NCBI RefSeq assembly: GCF_011058215.1
Contig: NZ_JAALFG010000002.1
Span: 62,001 to 126,000 of the forward strand
From: Devosia aurantiaca
GTDB taxonomy: Bacteria > Pseudomonadota > Alphaproteobacteria > Rhizobiales > Devosiaceae
Direction of reading: 5' to 3'
Length of the DNA stretch: 64,000 nucleotides
Numbering within the stretch: the stretch's first letter is position 1; the number at the start of each line of letters is the position of its first letter. The notes beneath the pieces were generated by a model. It did no database searches. It had not been told where the DNA came from and saw nothing but the letters and a program-made list of their open reading frames with translations. Shown one piece after another: positions 17,810-27,056 of the stretch. The position numbers and the translations under genes were made by a program.

Positions 17810-19032
17810 TTACGCCGGCAGTGCATCTGCCGGCGGTTCGCTCTGCGTCTTGGGCGGGAAGGCCAGCGCCAGGGCCGCGCCGGCAAGTCCGACACCGGCG
17901 GAAGCCACATAGAGCCAGTGGTAGTCGCCAAAGGTGTCATAGAGATAGCCGCCGCCCACCGGACCGAAAGCCATGCCGATCGATGAAGTCATGGTGATGC
18001 CCCCAGCACCGTCCCCATGACATTGGGTCCGAAATAGTCGCGAGCCAGCACCGAATAGAGCGGCATGACGCCGCCATAAACCAGCCCCAGCACCAAGGCC
18101 AGCAAGTAGAAATGCGGCAACTGGCTGACATAGATATAGCTGTAGATGCCGATGGCCTGGAGCGCGAGGCCGCCAACGATCACGCGTTTGACGCCGATCC
18201 GGTCGGCCAGAAGTCCGAAGAAGACGCGCCCGAAAAGCCCCGCGACGCCCTCGACACTATAGATGCTCGCCGCCGCCAGCGCCGAGGCGCCGCACAGCAT
18301 GGCATAGCTAACGGTGTGAAAGATCGGTCCGGAATGAGCCGCGCAGCAAAGAAAGAACACGCCGGCCAGGACGAAGAACTGCGGAGTGCGGAAGATCGCG
18401 CCCATATTGGTGGGCCTTGGTTCAGCGGGCACCACATCGCTGGCGGGGCTCGGCGCTTCCGCCAAGGCAGCAGGCGCGCGGCGGATCAGGAAGGCAGCCG
18501 GGATGATCAAGGCGGTGGCGACGACGGCCGTCATCAGCATCGATTGCCGCCAGCCGTAATTCGCAATCAGTACGGTCGCAAGCGGCGTGATGATCATCGG
18601 CGCGATGCCGCCGCCGAGCGACACCAGCGAAACGGCAAGGCTGCGATGCTTGTCGAACCATCCTAGCGTCGTTGCGATCAGCGGCGCAAAGAATGCACCA
18701 CCTGCAGCACCCACCAGCCCGCCATAGGCGATCTGAAAGACCAGGATGTCGTTGGCCCGGCTCGCAACGAAGAGCCCGAGCCCCAGGATCACCGCGGCGA
18801 TCAGCACGACGGGGCGGGCGCCGATGCGGTCGGTCAACGTGCCCCAGAGGAAGCCGGCCACGCCCATGACGATGAAGCCGACGGTCATGGCTCCGGAAAT
18901 GCCGGCGCGCGACCACCCGGTGTCATCGGCCATGGGCTGAAGATAAACGGGCAGGGCGAACATCGCGCCCATGGCAAGACAGGTGATCACAGCCCCCGCC
19001 GCAACGATCACCCAACCGTAATTGCGTTCCAT
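17810..19032 (-). CDS. MFS transporter (OFA/monocarboxylate-like), frame broken at 18000-18004
   Basis: Second MFS carrier, about 407 residues after frame correction. It starts MERNYGWVIVAAGAVITCL, has LWGTLTDRIGARPVVL as motif A and a second LFGRVFFGLLADRIGVKRV copy, giving the two six-helix halves. The frame from 19032 terminates falsely at 17989. Restoring one base in the C run at 18000-18004 joins it to the last two spans (ITMTSSIGMAFGPVGGGYLYD), ending at 17810. The pattern (YGWVIV, LYSVLARDYFGP) fits the oxalate/formate antiporter-like group, but the substrate is unknown. The start at 19032 follows a GGAGGAGAG site. Confidence 0.82.
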
Positions 19033-19151
19033 TTGGAGCTCTCCTCCTCGCAGGTTCTCGCTGCCCGACGAATGGAGCGCCGCTGTTTCGACACTGACAA
19101 GCTTTTCTTTTGCAGCCGGCTCGCCCAAAAGAGCCAGTCACCTCCGGATCG

Positions 19152-19687
19152 ATGATGTCGCGCCTTATCCTCTTCAACAAACCCTATGGCGTCCTCACCC
19201 AATTCACCGGTGAGCCGGGAGATCGCACCCTGGCCGAATTTATCAAGGTGCCGGGCGTCTACGCGGCCGGCCGGCTCGACAAGGACAGCGAGGGCCTTCT
19301 GGTAATGACGGATGACGGACGCCTGCAGGCGCAGATTTCGTCGCCCAAGTTCAACAAGGAAAAGACCTACCTGGTGCAGGTCGAGGGCATACCGGACCCT
19401 GCGCAGTTGGCACAGCTGCGCAAGGGCGTCGAACTCAAGGATGGCATGACGCGCCCCGCCAAGGCTACCGTTATCGAACCACCCGCCCTGTGGGACCGTG
19501 ACCCCCGGTGCGCTTCCGCAAGAGCGTGCCCGACAGCTGGATCCGGCTGACCATCACCGAGGGTCGCAATCGCCAGGTGCGTCGGATGACGGCGGCCGTC
19601 GGCGTGCCGACGCTCCGGCTGGTGCGCTGGTCAGTCGGCGATTGGACGCTGGACGGTCTGCAACCTGGCGCGTGGCGGGACGCCTAG
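19152..19687 (+). CDS. 23S rRNA pseudouridine synthase RluE-like, frame broken at 19502-19506
   Basis: RsuA-family pseudouridine synthase without an S4 domain, about 178 residues once repaired. It starts [16 protein letters not shown], has the catalytic aspartate in [17 protein letters not shown], then [11 protein letters not shown], and in the second frame [17 protein letters not shown] and [13 protein letters not shown]. RluE modifies U2457 of E. coli 23S rRNA; the short N-terminus and [15 protein letters not shown] fit RluE better than RsuA or RluB. The CCCCC run at 19502-19506 needs one more C. The stop TAG at 19685-19687 overlaps the convergent VOC gene's stop in the palindrome CTAG. Confidence 0.82.
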
Positions 19688-20079
19688 GCTTTCACCGACT
19701 GTCCGATTGCCCAGGTGACGCCGAAGGGATCGATCAGCTGACCGTAGATGTCGCCCCAGAATTCGGTCTTTAGCGGCTGCGCGATTGTGCAACCCGCGCC
19801 TACCGCTCGATCCCACCACATTTGCGCATCGTCGACGTGGATGTGAAGGTTGAAGCCCTGCGCCGCCACGGACTTGAACCCGTAATCCGGGAAGAAGTCC
19901 GACAAAAATATCGGGCTGCCATTGATGTCGATCTGCGCGTGCATCAGCTTGTCTGAACCTTCCGCCGGCATGCTCGCGCTCTTCGCGCCGAACGCCTGCT
20001 TGTAGAAAGCAATCGCCTCGCGTGCGCCATCGACATTGATGTACGGGGTGACGCCAGATTTTGGACGATACTCGCTCAT
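19684..20079 (-). CDS. VOC family protein (PhnB/glyoxalase-like)
   Basis: A 131-residue cytoplasmic protein of the vicinal oxygen chelate superfamily, PhnB-like subgroup. Features are [23 protein letters not shown], a central [14 protein letters not shown] and [20 protein letters not shown] near the end. The fold serves dioxygenases, glyoxalases and resistance proteins; the usual metal ligands are not clearly conserved, so activity is uncertain. I chose the ATG at 20079 because GGAGG sits five bases upstream, inside a longer open frame from 20091. Confidence 0.83.
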   Translation of the reverse strand: MSEYRPKSGVTPYINVDGAREAIAFYKQAFGAKSASMPAEGSDKLMHAQIDINGSPIFLSDFFPDYGFKSVAAQGFNLHIHVDDAQMWWDRAVGAGCTIAQPLKTEFWGDIYGQLIDPFGVTWAIGQSVKA

Positions 20080-20257
20080 GAAATCCTCCATGTCTCGGCT
20101 AGCCTAGCGCTCTCATTTGTGTGCGGCAACTGGAAGTCATCCGAGCCGTTGCCCGGAGCGTAACCACAAAGGCGCAGACCACGCCGTCCCTTGGAATCGA
20201 CGCTTCGGTTCTTCTTGGCGCCGTTCTCGCTGTCGGTATCGACCGCTACCGTCGACG

Positions 20258-20713
20258 CTAGCTGTTCCGCAGACGATCCAGTGCGCCCTGAAGGATGTAG
20301 CTCGCCGCCAGCTTGTCCACCACTTCGGCGCGCCGATCGCGCCGAAGATCAGCCTCGATCATCATCCGCGTCACCGCCGAGGTCGAAAGCCGCTCGTCCC
20401 AGAACGCAATCGGCAGGCCGACCTTCGGCGCGAGATTGCGCGCAAAAGCCCGCGTCGACTGCACCCGTGGCCCCTCTGAGCCATCCATATTAAGCGGCAG
20501 CCCCAGGATAACCGCCACCACATAATTCTGTCCGATTAGCTCGACAATCCGTTCCGCATCCTGCGTAAACTTGGTACGCTTGATCGTCTCGAGCGGCGTC
20601 GCCGAATAGCGCATGGCATCGGACACCGCGACACCAATGGTCTTGGTGCCAAGGTCGAGCCCGATGATGCGGCCGGACGGGGGAATGTTGGCAAGGGGGT
20701 TGTCGTTGTTCAA
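20258..20713 (-). CDS. ruvX: Holliday junction resolvase-like RuvX (YqgF)
   Basis: Putative pre-16S rRNA nuclease/RuvX, 151 residues, RNase H fold. Motifs are RIIGLDLGTKTIGVAVSD (first acidic residue), VVAVILGLPLNMDGSEGPR (hallmark GLPLNMDG), AFWDERLSTSAVTRMM and VDKLAASYILQGALD. In E. coli YqgF matures the 16S rRNA 5' end; a recombination role has been proposed as well. The TTG at 20713 is the apparent start in the context TCTTTGAAC, and an internal start cannot be excluded. In Hyphomicrobiales ruvX commonly lies near gatC, as here. Confidence 0.9.
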   Translation of the reverse strand: MNNDNPLANIPPSGRIIGLDLGTKTIGVAVSDAMRYSATPLETIKRTKFTQDAERIVELIGQNYVVAVILGLPLNMDGSEGPRVQSTRAFARNLAPKVGLPIAFWDERLSTSAVTRMMIEADLRRDRRAEVVDKLAASYILQGALDRLRNS

Positions 20714-20807
20714 AGAACCGCCTACTTAAGGAGAACAAAACAAGATCAAATCTACGTAGTAACACCAATAGTGCTACTACCATCTGGAATCATACGATTT
20801 CAGTTGA

Positions 20808-20830
20808 AATAGTGCGTTGGGCGCACTATT
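20808..20830. promoter_or_regulatory. Perfect inverted repeat upstream of DUF4160 gene (candidate operator)
   Basis: AATAGTGCG at 20808-20816 and CGCACTATT at 20822-20830 are perfect inverted repeats around a 5-base spacer, 13 bases before the TTG of the DUF4160 gene. A second palindrome ATTTCAGTTGAAAT lies just upstream. The surrounding 130 bases are clearly more AT-rich than the neighbours. The position and dyad symmetry fit autoregulation by a toxin-antitoxin-like pair, which is inference. Confidence 0.45.
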
Positions 20831-20843
20831 TGGGAGAGGGTCA

Positions 20844-21078
20844 TTGGCAACTTTGGTGAGACTTACGAGGAGTAGGATCAGAATGTTTGCCGATGATCAC
20901 CGCCCCCCGCACTTTCACGTATGGACGCCGGACGGGGAGGTATTCAGTGGCTATCGATGGATTAAGCATAATGGCAGGAGACATTGATAGACGCGATCTG
21001 CAGGAGGCTCTCGAATGGGCGTCCCAGAACTTGGAACTTTTACAGCAGTACTGGGTAGAACTGAATGACCGGAAGTGA
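20844..21078 (+). CDS. DUF4160 domain protein, frame disrupted near 20940-20945
   Basis: A small protein of about 78 residues read in two frames. The first frame, from a TTG at 20844 after a GGGAGAGGG site, gives VRLTRSRIRMFADDHRPPHFHVWTPDGEV, with the HRPPHFHV signature of DUF4160. The second frame continues SVAIDGLSIMAGDIDRRD and LQEALEWASQNLELLQQYW, the usual C-terminal half. The shift needed is +1/-2, unlike the -1 shifts elsewhere, so real decay is possible. DUF4160 genes commonly precede DUF2442 genes and are suspected toxin-antitoxin-like pairs. The gene overlaps the DUF2442 start by 14 bases. Confidence 0.72.
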
Positions 21079-21541
21079 ACGTGTGGTGGTGGGGCGACGG
21101 TTTCCACGCATAGCAGCCGTTCGGTTCATCAAGGATCGGCTGGTGGAAGTTGACTGGGCCGACGGTAATCGGCAGATGATCGATATCAGCCCGGCGATCT
21201 TGGGTCATCGCCACTTTGTGCGGCTTCGTAATGATCCAAATTTATTTGCCGCGCTTAAAGTCAGCGAGACATCTGACTCTTTAATTTGGCCAACTGGCGA
21301 AGAGCTTTCGGCAGATTGGCTTGAGGAGTTGGCGCCTCTCGCGCTCGATAACGCGGAATTCCGCGACGCCATGGATGAACTGCGGTTTTCATTGGATGGT
21401 ATGGCCGCTCGCCTAGGTGTCGCTCGGCGGCTGATCGCTGAATACCGCAAGGACAAACCGATTCCGCCAGCGATTGCTATGGCAACGCGTTTTCTGGTGC
21501 AACGACATCGCGGCTTGGAACAGCATGGCGAGACGCCTTGA
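21065..21541 (+). CDS. DUF2442 domain protein with C-terminal helical/HTH-like region
   Basis: A 158-residue protein. Residues 10-85 fit DUF2442: PRIAAVRFIKDRLVEVDWADG, IDISPAILGHRHFVRLRNDP and SLIWPTGEELSADWLEELA. The C-terminal 70 residues are helical and look like an XRE-type helix-turn-helix (LDGMAARLGVARRLIAEYRKD), consistent with a DNA-binding antitoxin-like partner for the DUF4160 protein. The frames of both genes overlap, and the downstream gene also overlaps the stop. AT content is higher than in neighbours, suggesting acquisition by transfer between ruvX and gatC. Confidence 0.82.
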   Translation: MTGSERVVVGRRFPRIAAVRFIKDRLVEVDWADGNRQMIDISPAILGHRHFVRLRNDPNLFAALKVSETSDSLIWPTGEELSADWLEELAPLALDNAEFRDAMDELRFSLDGMAARLGVARRLIAEYRKDKPIPPAIAMATRFLVQRHRGLEQHGETP

Positions 21542-22107
21542 AGCTCACTTGGTTTGGCGATCGCAGCTTCCGTTTTCACCTCGGTGGTCAGATCGTTGTG
21601 GTCGAGGCGGACTCGGCTCCCCACCAGGTCGACCGCGCCGAACTGACCAGTGGAGCCGATGTGTTGGTTGGCTTCGACACTGCTTTGCCGAGTGCCGATA
21701 CCCTCACATGGCGGCCGCGGGCGCCGCAAAGGTTGCTCGATGCGGGTGCGGACCTGCGCCCAGCGGACATCGTGTCGGTCGGCGACGGATCGATCCTGAT
21801 CGATGCGGAAGACGAGCGTCCGCTTCTGATCCTCACGTCGAGCATTGGGGCACTCGGTCGCTGGGCGGGAAAAGCCGTGATCATTTTGGTCGGCCGTGAC
21901 CTTGGCGGTCGCGCTGTCCAGCTGGTCGAGTCTTTCGCACCGCCCCTGATCGCATTGGCCGGATCCGAGCCCGAGATCGATGCCGCTTTGCCGTCCTTCG
22001 CGACAGGCGCGATAATACCGGCCTTGTCGCCCTCGAGCCCGGCCTTGCCGTCGAAGTCTGACCTTCGGCCGCCATTTTCATTGTCTTTTGCCCGAGCGCA
22101 TTGCTAG
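21538..22107 (+). CDS. Degenerate MBL-fold-like hypothetical protein
   Basis: A 189-residue protein beginning [25 protein letters not shown], which resembles the start of UPF0173 metal-dependent hydrolases (ITWLGHSAFRI...). In related genomes a UPF0173 gene often lies between ruvX and gatC. The metallo-beta-lactamase HxHxDH motif is absent, and the rest ([37 protein letters not shown]) does not show a zinc site. It is probably a non-catalytic relative or a diverged descendant. A TTG start at 21538 overlaps the DUF2442 stop; the C-terminus is Pro/Ser-rich. Confidence 0.55.
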   Translation: MKLTWFGDRSFRFHLGGQIVVVEADSAPHQVDRAELTSGADVLVGFDTALPSADTLTWRPRAPQRLLDAGADLRPADIVSVGDGSILIDAEDERPLLILTSSIGALGRWAGKAVIILVGRDLGGRAVQLVESFAPPLIALAGSEPEIDAALPSFATGAIIPALSPSSPALPSKSDLRPPFSLSFARAHC

Positions 22108-22142
22108 AACGCCAAAAGCCACGCCTTTGCCTTGAGTTTGCC

Positions 22143-22430
22143 ATGTCCGTCGATGCCGCCACCGTCAAGCGTATCGGGCGCCTTGCCCGCATCCGCATCG
22201 AGGAGGGCGAAGTCGCCGGCTACCAGGATGAACTCAATGCCATTCTCGGTTTTGTCGAGCAGCTGAGCGAAGTCGATGTCACCGGAGTCGACGCCATGAC
22301 CTCGGTCACGCCGATGCAGCTGCGGCGGCGCGACGATGTGGTGAGCGATGGCGGCTATGCCGAGAAAATCGTCGGCAACGCGCCGCTTACCGAAGACAAT
22401 TTCTTCATGGTGCCGAAGGTCGTCGAGTAA
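22143..22430 (+). CDS. gatC: Asp-tRNA(Asn)/Glu-tRNA(Gln) amidotransferase subunit C
   Basis: GatC, 95 residues, the small subunit that wraps GatA and GatB in the transamidosome. It has [19 protein letters not shown] near the N-terminus, [19 protein letters not shown] and the C-terminal [17 protein letters not shown], all characteristic. The ATG at 22143 is the first codon consistent with the family. It is followed directly by a GNAT gene and then, after one more gene, gatA, so the gat genes are not contiguous here. Confidence 0.92.
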   Translation: MSVDAATVKRIGRLARIRIEEGEVAGYQDELNAILGFVEQLSEVDVTGVDAMTSVTPMQLRRRDDVVSDGGYAEKIVGNAPLTEDNFFMVPKVVE

Positions 22431-22913
22431 ATGGCCGTCACCATTGCGGTCGAAACGCCGCTCCAGGACGATGTCCGAGCTTTGGTCGAGCGCCTCAACG
22501 ATCACCTCTTGCCACTCTCGCCACTGGAATTTCAGTTTAAGATGACGGTCGAGCAGATGGCCGACAGCGAGACCACGCTCTTCGTGGCGCGCGACGAGAG
22601 CGGCAAGGCCGTTGGCATGGGTGCGTTAAAGCAGCACGGTCCCGAACTTGGCGAAGTCAAACGCATGTATACTGTACCCGAAGTTCGCGGACAGCGAGTC
22701 GGGCGGCAGCTGCTGGAACGCATCGTCGACCTCGCGCGCCAGCGCAATTTGCCAATTGTCATGCTGGAAACCGGAACCGGCGACGGCATGGCGGAAGCGC
22801 ACCGCCTTTACACCCGCTACGGTTTCATGCCGCGCGGACCCTTTCTCGATTACCCGGATAGTGAATGGTCCGCATTCTTTGAAATGCCGATCAAGGTGGA
22901 GCAGGACGCATGA
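22431..22913 (+). CDS. GNAT family N-acetyltransferase
   Basis: A 160-residue acetyltransferase, starting immediately after the gatC stop. The acetyl-CoA site is VKRMYTVPEVRGQRVGRQLLERI (R/Q-x-x-G-x-G/A motif at about residues 80-100). The later GMAEAHRLYTRYGFMPRGPFLDY is the conserved GNAT strand-helix that includes the catalytic Tyr region. The acceptor is unknown. It overlaps the next gene by four bases and so sits in an operon with gatC and gatA. Confidence 0.85.
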   Translation: MAVTIAVETPLQDDVRALVERLNDHLLPLSPLEFQFKMTVEQMADSETTLFVARDESGKAVGMGALKQHGPELGEVKRMYTVPEVRGQRVGRQLLERIVDLARQRNLPIVMLETGTGDGMAEAHRLYTRYGFMPRGPFLDYPDSEWSAFFEMPIKVEQDA

Positions 22914-23449
22914 GAAACATTCTGGCGACGTCGATGTTGCTGCTCGCGACCGGTGCCGTGTGCGCTGATCAGTATGATGCCGTCTATGTTTCTGATCCGG
23001 TCGTGTGCGAGCGGGCAAAGACCGAAAGCGTGCGCGATGTGCTTTTCGATCTGAGCGCGGCGGCCGTGTCGCCGCGCGTCGGCATCTGGATGGGTGAGCT
23101 CGACTGCATCCTCAACGATGTTCGCATGAACCCGTCCAATTGGGGCGAGGTCGAAGAAGTCTACGCGACGGCGCGCTGTGATGGTCCTTATCGCGCCTTC
23201 ATCGATCCGGTTGCGATCACCTCGGACTCGAGCAACATCAATCTGGCCTGGGGCGACCAGGAAGGGGAGCCGCCCGCAAGCGTTGAAATCCTCTCGGTGC
23301 TGCATGGCGAGTCGACGGATGCTGAGCGCGACCCCGAAAGCTATGCCGGCGTCTATACGATCTGCGAAGGGCTGACGGCGGCCGACTTCCTTTTGCCGAT
23401 GCGACCAACTGACCGGCTGCATGATCTGCGCCTGCCAAAGCATAAGTGA
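22910..23449 (+). CDS. Secreted hypothetical protein
   Basis: A 179-residue protein with a signal peptide ([20 protein letters not shown], cleavage likely after residue 18 or 19) and no further membrane span, so it is probably periplasmic. The mature part has four cysteines (VVCERAK, LDCILND, ARCDGPY, TICEG) that could form two disulfides. The family is not recognised. It is coupled to its neighbours by four-base overlaps on both sides, between the GNAT gene and gatA, although nothing links it to aminoacyl-tRNA synthesis. Confidence 0.65.
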   Translation: MRNILATSMLLLATGAVCADQYDAVYVSDPVVCERAKTESVRDVLFDLSAAAVSPRVGIWMGELDCILNDVRMNPSNWGEVEEVYATARCDGPYRAFIDPVAITSDSSNINLAWGDQEGEPPASVEILSVLHGESTDAERDPESYAGVYTICEGLTAADFLLPMRPTDRLHDLRLPKHK

Positions 23450-24942
23450 GTTTTCTGTTGACTGACCTGACCAAGCTGAGCCTCGCAGACGCCCGCAAGG
23501 GGCTTACCGAAAAAAGCTTCACCGCGCTTGAGCTGACCGACGCCTACCTTGGCGCGATTGAGGCCGCCAATCCGTCGCTCAACGCTTATGTCGCCGTGAC
23601 CGCCGACCAGGCGCGCGACATGGCCAGAGCCAGCGACGCAAAGCTCGCGCAAGGGCAGGGTGGCCCGCTCGAGGGCGTGCCGCTTGGCATCAAGGATTTG
23701 TTCGCGACCAAGGGCGTGCATACCCAGGCAGCGAGCCACATTCTCGATGGCTTCAAGCCGGAATACGAATCGAGCGTCACCGCCAATCTCTGGCGCGATG
23801 GCGCCGTCATGCTGGGCAAGCTCAACATGGACGAGTTTGCCATGGGCTCGTCAAACGAGACCTCCTATTACGGGCCCGTCGTCAGCCCGTTTCGCGCCGA
23901 AGGCAGCAATGCCAATCTGGTGCCTGGGGGCTCCTCCGGTGGTTCTGCCGCTGCGGTTTCGGCATGGCTGTGTGCGGGTGCGACCGCGACCGACACGGGC
24001 GGCTCGATCCGCCAGCCGGCGGCGTTTACCGGTACTGTCGGCATCAAGCCCACCTATGGCCGCTGCTCGCGGTGGGGCACCGTCGCCTTTGCGTCCTCGC
24101 TCGACCAAGCCGGCCCGATCGCCCGCACGGTTGAAGATGCGGCCATCATGATGACGTCGATGTCCGGGTTCGATCCCAAGGATTCGACCAGCGTCGACCT
24201 GCCGGTGCCGGACTTTGCGGCGGCCGTCGAGCGCGGCGTCAAGGGTCTCACCATCGGCGTTCCCAAGGAATACCGGATGGATGGCATGCCGGCCGAGATC
24301 GAGCGGCTTTGGACCGAAGGCCTCGAATGGCTTAAAGCCGAAGGCGCGACCGTCAAGGGCATCTCGCTGCCCCACACCAAATACGCTCTCCCAGCCTATT
24401 ATATCGTGGCTCCTGCTGAAGCCTCGTCCAACCTCGCGCGATACGATGGCGTCAAATACGGCCTGCGCGTTTCGGGCAAAGACATCACGGACATGTATGA
24501 GCTGACCCGCGCCGCCGGTTTCGGCCGCGAGGTGAAGCGTCGCATCATGATCGGCACCTATGTGCTGAGCGCTGGCTATTTCGACGCCTATTACGTCAAG
24601 GCACAAAAGGTCCGCACGCTGATCAAGAAGGATTTCGAAGACGCCTTTAACAGCGGTGTCGACGCGATCCTGACCCCGGCGACGCCATCGGCGGCCTTTG
24701 GCATCGGTGACGAGGCTTTGGCGGCGGATCCCGTGGCCATGTATCTCAACGACGTCTTCACCGTCACGGTGAACATGGCAGGCCTGCCGGGCATCGCGGT
24801 GCCTGCGGGCAAGGACGCCGCTGGACTGCCGCTGGGGCTGCAGCTGATCGGCAAGCCATTCGACGAAGAAACGCTGTTTGCCGCGGCGCGCGTCATAGAA
24901 AAGAGCGCCGGTGGCGACTTCGCGCCTAAGCGCTGGTGGTAA
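23446..24942 (+). CDS. gatA: Asp-tRNA(Asn)/Glu-tRNA(Gln) amidotransferase subunit A
   Basis: Catalytic glutaminase subunit of GatCAB, 498 residues, amidase signature family. The Ser-cisSer-Lys triad is K83 ([10 protein letters not shown]), S163 ([12 protein letters not shown]) and S187 ([11 protein letters not shown]). It hydrolyses glutamine and passes ammonia to GatB for amidation of mischarged tRNA. The GTG at 23446 overlaps the previous stop; a TTG at 23458 is an alternative start. Length and motif spacing are normal. Confidence 0.95.
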   Translation: MSFLLTDLTKLSLADARKGLTEKSFTALELTDAYLGAIEAANPSLNAYVAVTADQARDMARASDAKLAQGQGGPLEGVPLGIKDLFATKGVHTQAASHILDGFKPEYESSVTANLWRDGAVMLGKLNMDEFAMGSSNETSYYGPVVSPFRAEGSNANLVPGGSSGGSAAAVSAWLCAGATATDTGGSIRQPAAFTGTVGIKPTYGRCSRWGTVAFASSLDQAGPIARTVEDAAIMMTSMSGFDPKDSTSVDLPVPDFAAAVERGVKGLTIGVPKEYRMDGMPAEIERLWTEGLEWLKAEGATVKGISLPHTKYALPAYYIVAPAEASSNLARYDGVKYGLRVSGKDITDMYELTRAAGFGREVKRRIMIGTYVLSAGYFDAYYVKAQKVRTLIKKDFEDAFNSGVDAILTPATPSAAFGIGDEALAADPVAMYLNDVFTVTVNMAGLPGIAVPAGKDAAGLPLGLQLIGKPFDEETLFAAARVIEKSAGGDFAPKRWW

Positions 24943-24953
24943 TCACGAGGGGC

Positions 24954-24975
24954 GGCGGCGCTTGCTTGCGCTGCC
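24954..24975 (+). terminator. Stem-loop after gatA
   Basis: GGCGGCGC (24954-24961) pairs with GCGCTGCC (24968-24975) around a 6-base loop, twelve bases after the gatA stop. No U-tract follows, so this may stabilise the 3' end or act with Rho and is not a classical intrinsic terminator. Confidence 0.35.
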
Positions 24976-25062
24976 GATCCGCACTATTTGCGCCTTATGC
25001 ACAAACTAAAACTGGTAGTGACGCGCCCCGTTGCCGCGTCCGGGCCAACAGGAAATCTGCCG

Positions 25063-25380
25063 ATGGCCATTGATCTTTTCTCCTCGCTCGACTGGTCCGA
25101 GCCGCCCAAGGATATGAGTAAGCCGCTGCAGGCGCTCTGGTGGCTCAAGAAAGGCGAGTTCCGCATCGGGCCGGAATGGGAAAAGGCGCACAACATCGTC
25201 CAGTCCATGGAAGGCGTGCAGGCCTTCGACTGGGTCCATGCCCTGATGCACTGGATCGAAGCCGACATGGGCAATGCCGATTACTGGTACCGCCGCGCTG
25301 GCAAGCGCCGCGCTACCGCCAGCGTTTCCGCCGAATGGGAACATATCGCGGCAGCTTTGAGCGACGTCACGCGCCACTGA
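25063..25380 (+). CDS. Conserved alphaproteobacterial hypothetical protein
   Basis: A soluble protein of about 105 residues with LFSSLDWSEPPKDMSKPLQAL, WWLKKGEFRIGPEWEKAHNIV, FDWVHALMHWIEADMGNADYW and YRRAGKRRATASVSAEW. It is tryptophan-rich and recalls a small conserved family in Hyphomicrobiales genomes, without known function. The ATG at 25063 is the start best fitting the conserved region; the frame is open to 24988 and an ATG at 24997 is possible. Its 3' end overlaps the convergent DUF998 gene by 14 bases. Confidence 0.65.
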   Translation: MAIDLFSSLDWSEPPKDMSKPLQALWWLKKGEFRIGPEWEKAHNIVQSMEGVQAFDWVHALMHWIEADMGNADYWYRRAGKRRATASVSAEWEHIAAALSDVTRH

Positions 25381-26026
25381 CAGCACGGCCGAGCGGCCCG
25401 GGCTTGCGATAAAGCGTGATGCCGACGCAGACGAACCAGATCGTCTGCGGCCAGACCGCGAGCCGCTCCATGCTGCCGCGCCCAAAGGGCAAGCCGCCCA
25501 AAGCGTGCCCCAGGCCGGACAACAGGATCACAAATCCCGTCAGCACAGTCCAGAAGGCTAGCCTCGGTCGCAGGTCCCGCAATACCCAAGCGAGCAACAC
25601 GAAGCCGACGCCGGGCGCCGCAATGGCGATTACTGCACCAATGACGTGGATCAGCATGTAGTCGTCGAGCGGAAAGGCGCCGACCATCATCGCGCCGACC
25701 CCGCCCACTGCGATCAGGAACAGCGCCGTCGACGCCAGGCCGCCGGTGGGCCAGAGGTGGCGGGTCAGCCAGATGCCGGCGATGCTGAGCAGGCCATGCA
25801 TGATGATGCCGATGTTGAACAGCAGATGCAGCGGCGAGCACACCGGATCGCTGCCGCCTGACGTCGCGATAGACCAGACCTGGCAGCTCGAAACGCCCAG
25901 AAGGCTGATGTCGTAGAGGAAGATGTCGTAGCCAGGGGAAAAGAGCTGCGTCACGAACTGCGCGGGAAAAAACAAGACGGTCAGCATCATCATGCAGACC
26001 GCCCCAATTCGTATGCTGTCCCCCAT
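25367..26026 (-). CDS. DUF998 family membrane protein
   Basis: A 219-residue inner-membrane protein with six predicted spans. The N-terminal IGAVCMMMLTVLFFPAQFV and the motif YDISLLG precede NIGIIMHGLLSIAGIWL, GAMMVGAFPLDDYMLIHVIGA, LSGLGHALGG and IWFVCVGITL. The conserved FP-loop after the fourth span is typical of DUF998 proteins, whose function is unknown. The ATG at 26026 follows GGGAGAG; a TTG one codon earlier is possible. It is divergent from chorismate mutase. Confidence 0.78.
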   Translation of the reverse strand: MGDSIRIGAVCMMMLTVLFFPAQFVTQLFSPGYDIFLYDISLLGVSSCQVWSIATSGGSDPVCSPLHLLFNIGIIMHGLLSIAGIWLTRHLWPTGGLASTALFLIAVGGVGAMMVGAFPLDDYMLIHVIGAVIAIAAPGVGFVLLAWVLRDLRPRLAFWTVLTGFVILLSGLGHALGGLPFGRGSMERLAVWPQTIWFVCVGITLYRKPGPLGRAVSGA

Positions 26027-26141
26027 CAAACTCTCCCTGTTCGCCGCTAAAATGCCTCAAGGGCGAGCTGCGTTCCGCGGGTTGAAATCGCCAGACGGGC
26101 AGTGCACACCACAGTCACCCAAATCGTCGAGGATCGATCCC

Positions 26142-26456
26142 GTGACCGCTGCAAAAATGCCCGCACACTGCCAGAGCAAGGAAGATGTCCGCGCCGAGAT
26201 CGACCGGATTGATCAGGCGCTGCTGACCCTGTTTGCGGAGCGGCACGCCTATGTGACGCGCATGGCCGAGATCAAAACCGATCCGCATGAGGCCCACGAT
26301 CCGGTGCGGATCGAGGCCGTGATCAAGAAGGTGCGGGAGCGCAGTTTGGACCTTGATCTCGACGAGGATCAGGCCGAACTTATCTGGCGAACCCTGATCG
26401 ATTGGAACATCAATTACGAGAAGGGCATCATCGCTGCGCGGCGCCGCGCCAGGTAG
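26142..26456 (+). CDS. Chorismate mutase (AroQ class)
   Basis: A 104-residue all-helical chorismate mutase. It converts chorismate to prephenate for phenylalanine and tyrosine synthesis. The first helix (VRAEIDRIDQALLTLFAERHAYV) carries the conserved Arg and Asp, the second part has MAEIKT and DPVRIEAVIKKVRERSL, and the end EDQAELIWRTLIDWNINYE contains the active-site Glu/Gln region. The GTG at 26142 with GAGGA upstream is preferred; an ATG at 26157 is an alternative. It is monofunctional, with no prephenate dehydratase domain, and followed by a GNAT gene. Confidence 0.86.
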   Translation: MTAAKMPAHCQSKEDVRAEIDRIDQALLTLFAERHAYVTRMAEIKTDPHEAHDPVRIEAVIKKVRERSLDLDLDEDQAELIWRTLIDWNINYEKGIIAARRRAR

Positions 26457-26466
26457 GAGCCAAACC

Positions 26467-26976
26467 ATGTTGAGCATCCGGATACGCAAAGCGACCATCT
26501 CCGATGCTCCCCGAATGGCGGCAATTGCCTTCGATGCCTGGTCGACCGGCATCCTGCCGATCCTGACGCCGCGCCCCGGCCAGCGCGACCGGGAGCGCCA
26601 GCGCCTGTCGCAGGCCGTCGGCGCCGGCTGGCCGGACTCCATCGTTGCCGACATGCAGGGCATCGTCATCGGCTGGTGCTCACGCGCCAAGGGCCGCAAT
26701 TACATTCCCTACCTCTTCGTCGAGCACGACATGCAAGGCCACGGCATCGGGGCCATGCTGCTCAACCGTATGGAAGCGATGCTGGAGCTCGAAGGCGCCG
26801 AGCGCATCCATCTCGAAACACCCGCAGACCACGTGCGAGCGGTGCGCTTCTATGAGCGGCAGGGCTACAAGATCCTCGCGATGAAGCCCGATGGCCGCGG
26901 TCACCATCCACTGATGAGCGTGCATCTCGAAAAGCGCCTCTCGCCCTTTGTCGGCGATATCGGCGACGACGACTGA
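26467..26976 (+). CDS. GNAT family N-acetyltransferase
   Basis: A 169-residue acetyltransferase. It starts IRIRKATISDAPRMAAIAFDAW, has IPYLFVEHDMQGHGIGAMLLNRM with the acetyl-CoA-binding Q-x-x-G-x-G motif, and HLETPADHVRAVRFYERQGYK as the conserved C-terminal strand and helix. The acceptor is unknown. It lies ten bases after chorismate mutase and may share a transcript. Confidence 0.85.
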   Translation: MLSIRIRKATISDAPRMAAIAFDAWSTGILPILTPRPGQRDRERQRLSQAVGAGWPDSIVADMQGIVIGWCSRAKGRNYIPYLFVEHDMQGHGIGAMLLNRMEAMLELEGAERIHLETPADHVRAVRFYERQGYKILAMKPDGRGHHPLMSVHLEKRLSPFVGDIGDDD

Positions 26977-27056
26977 AGCACGTCCGAACCGTTGCATCAT
27001 GGGGGCAAGGCGGCTAAGCACATAGCCAGTTTGCATGTGTCTTTCAGGACTGCCCA

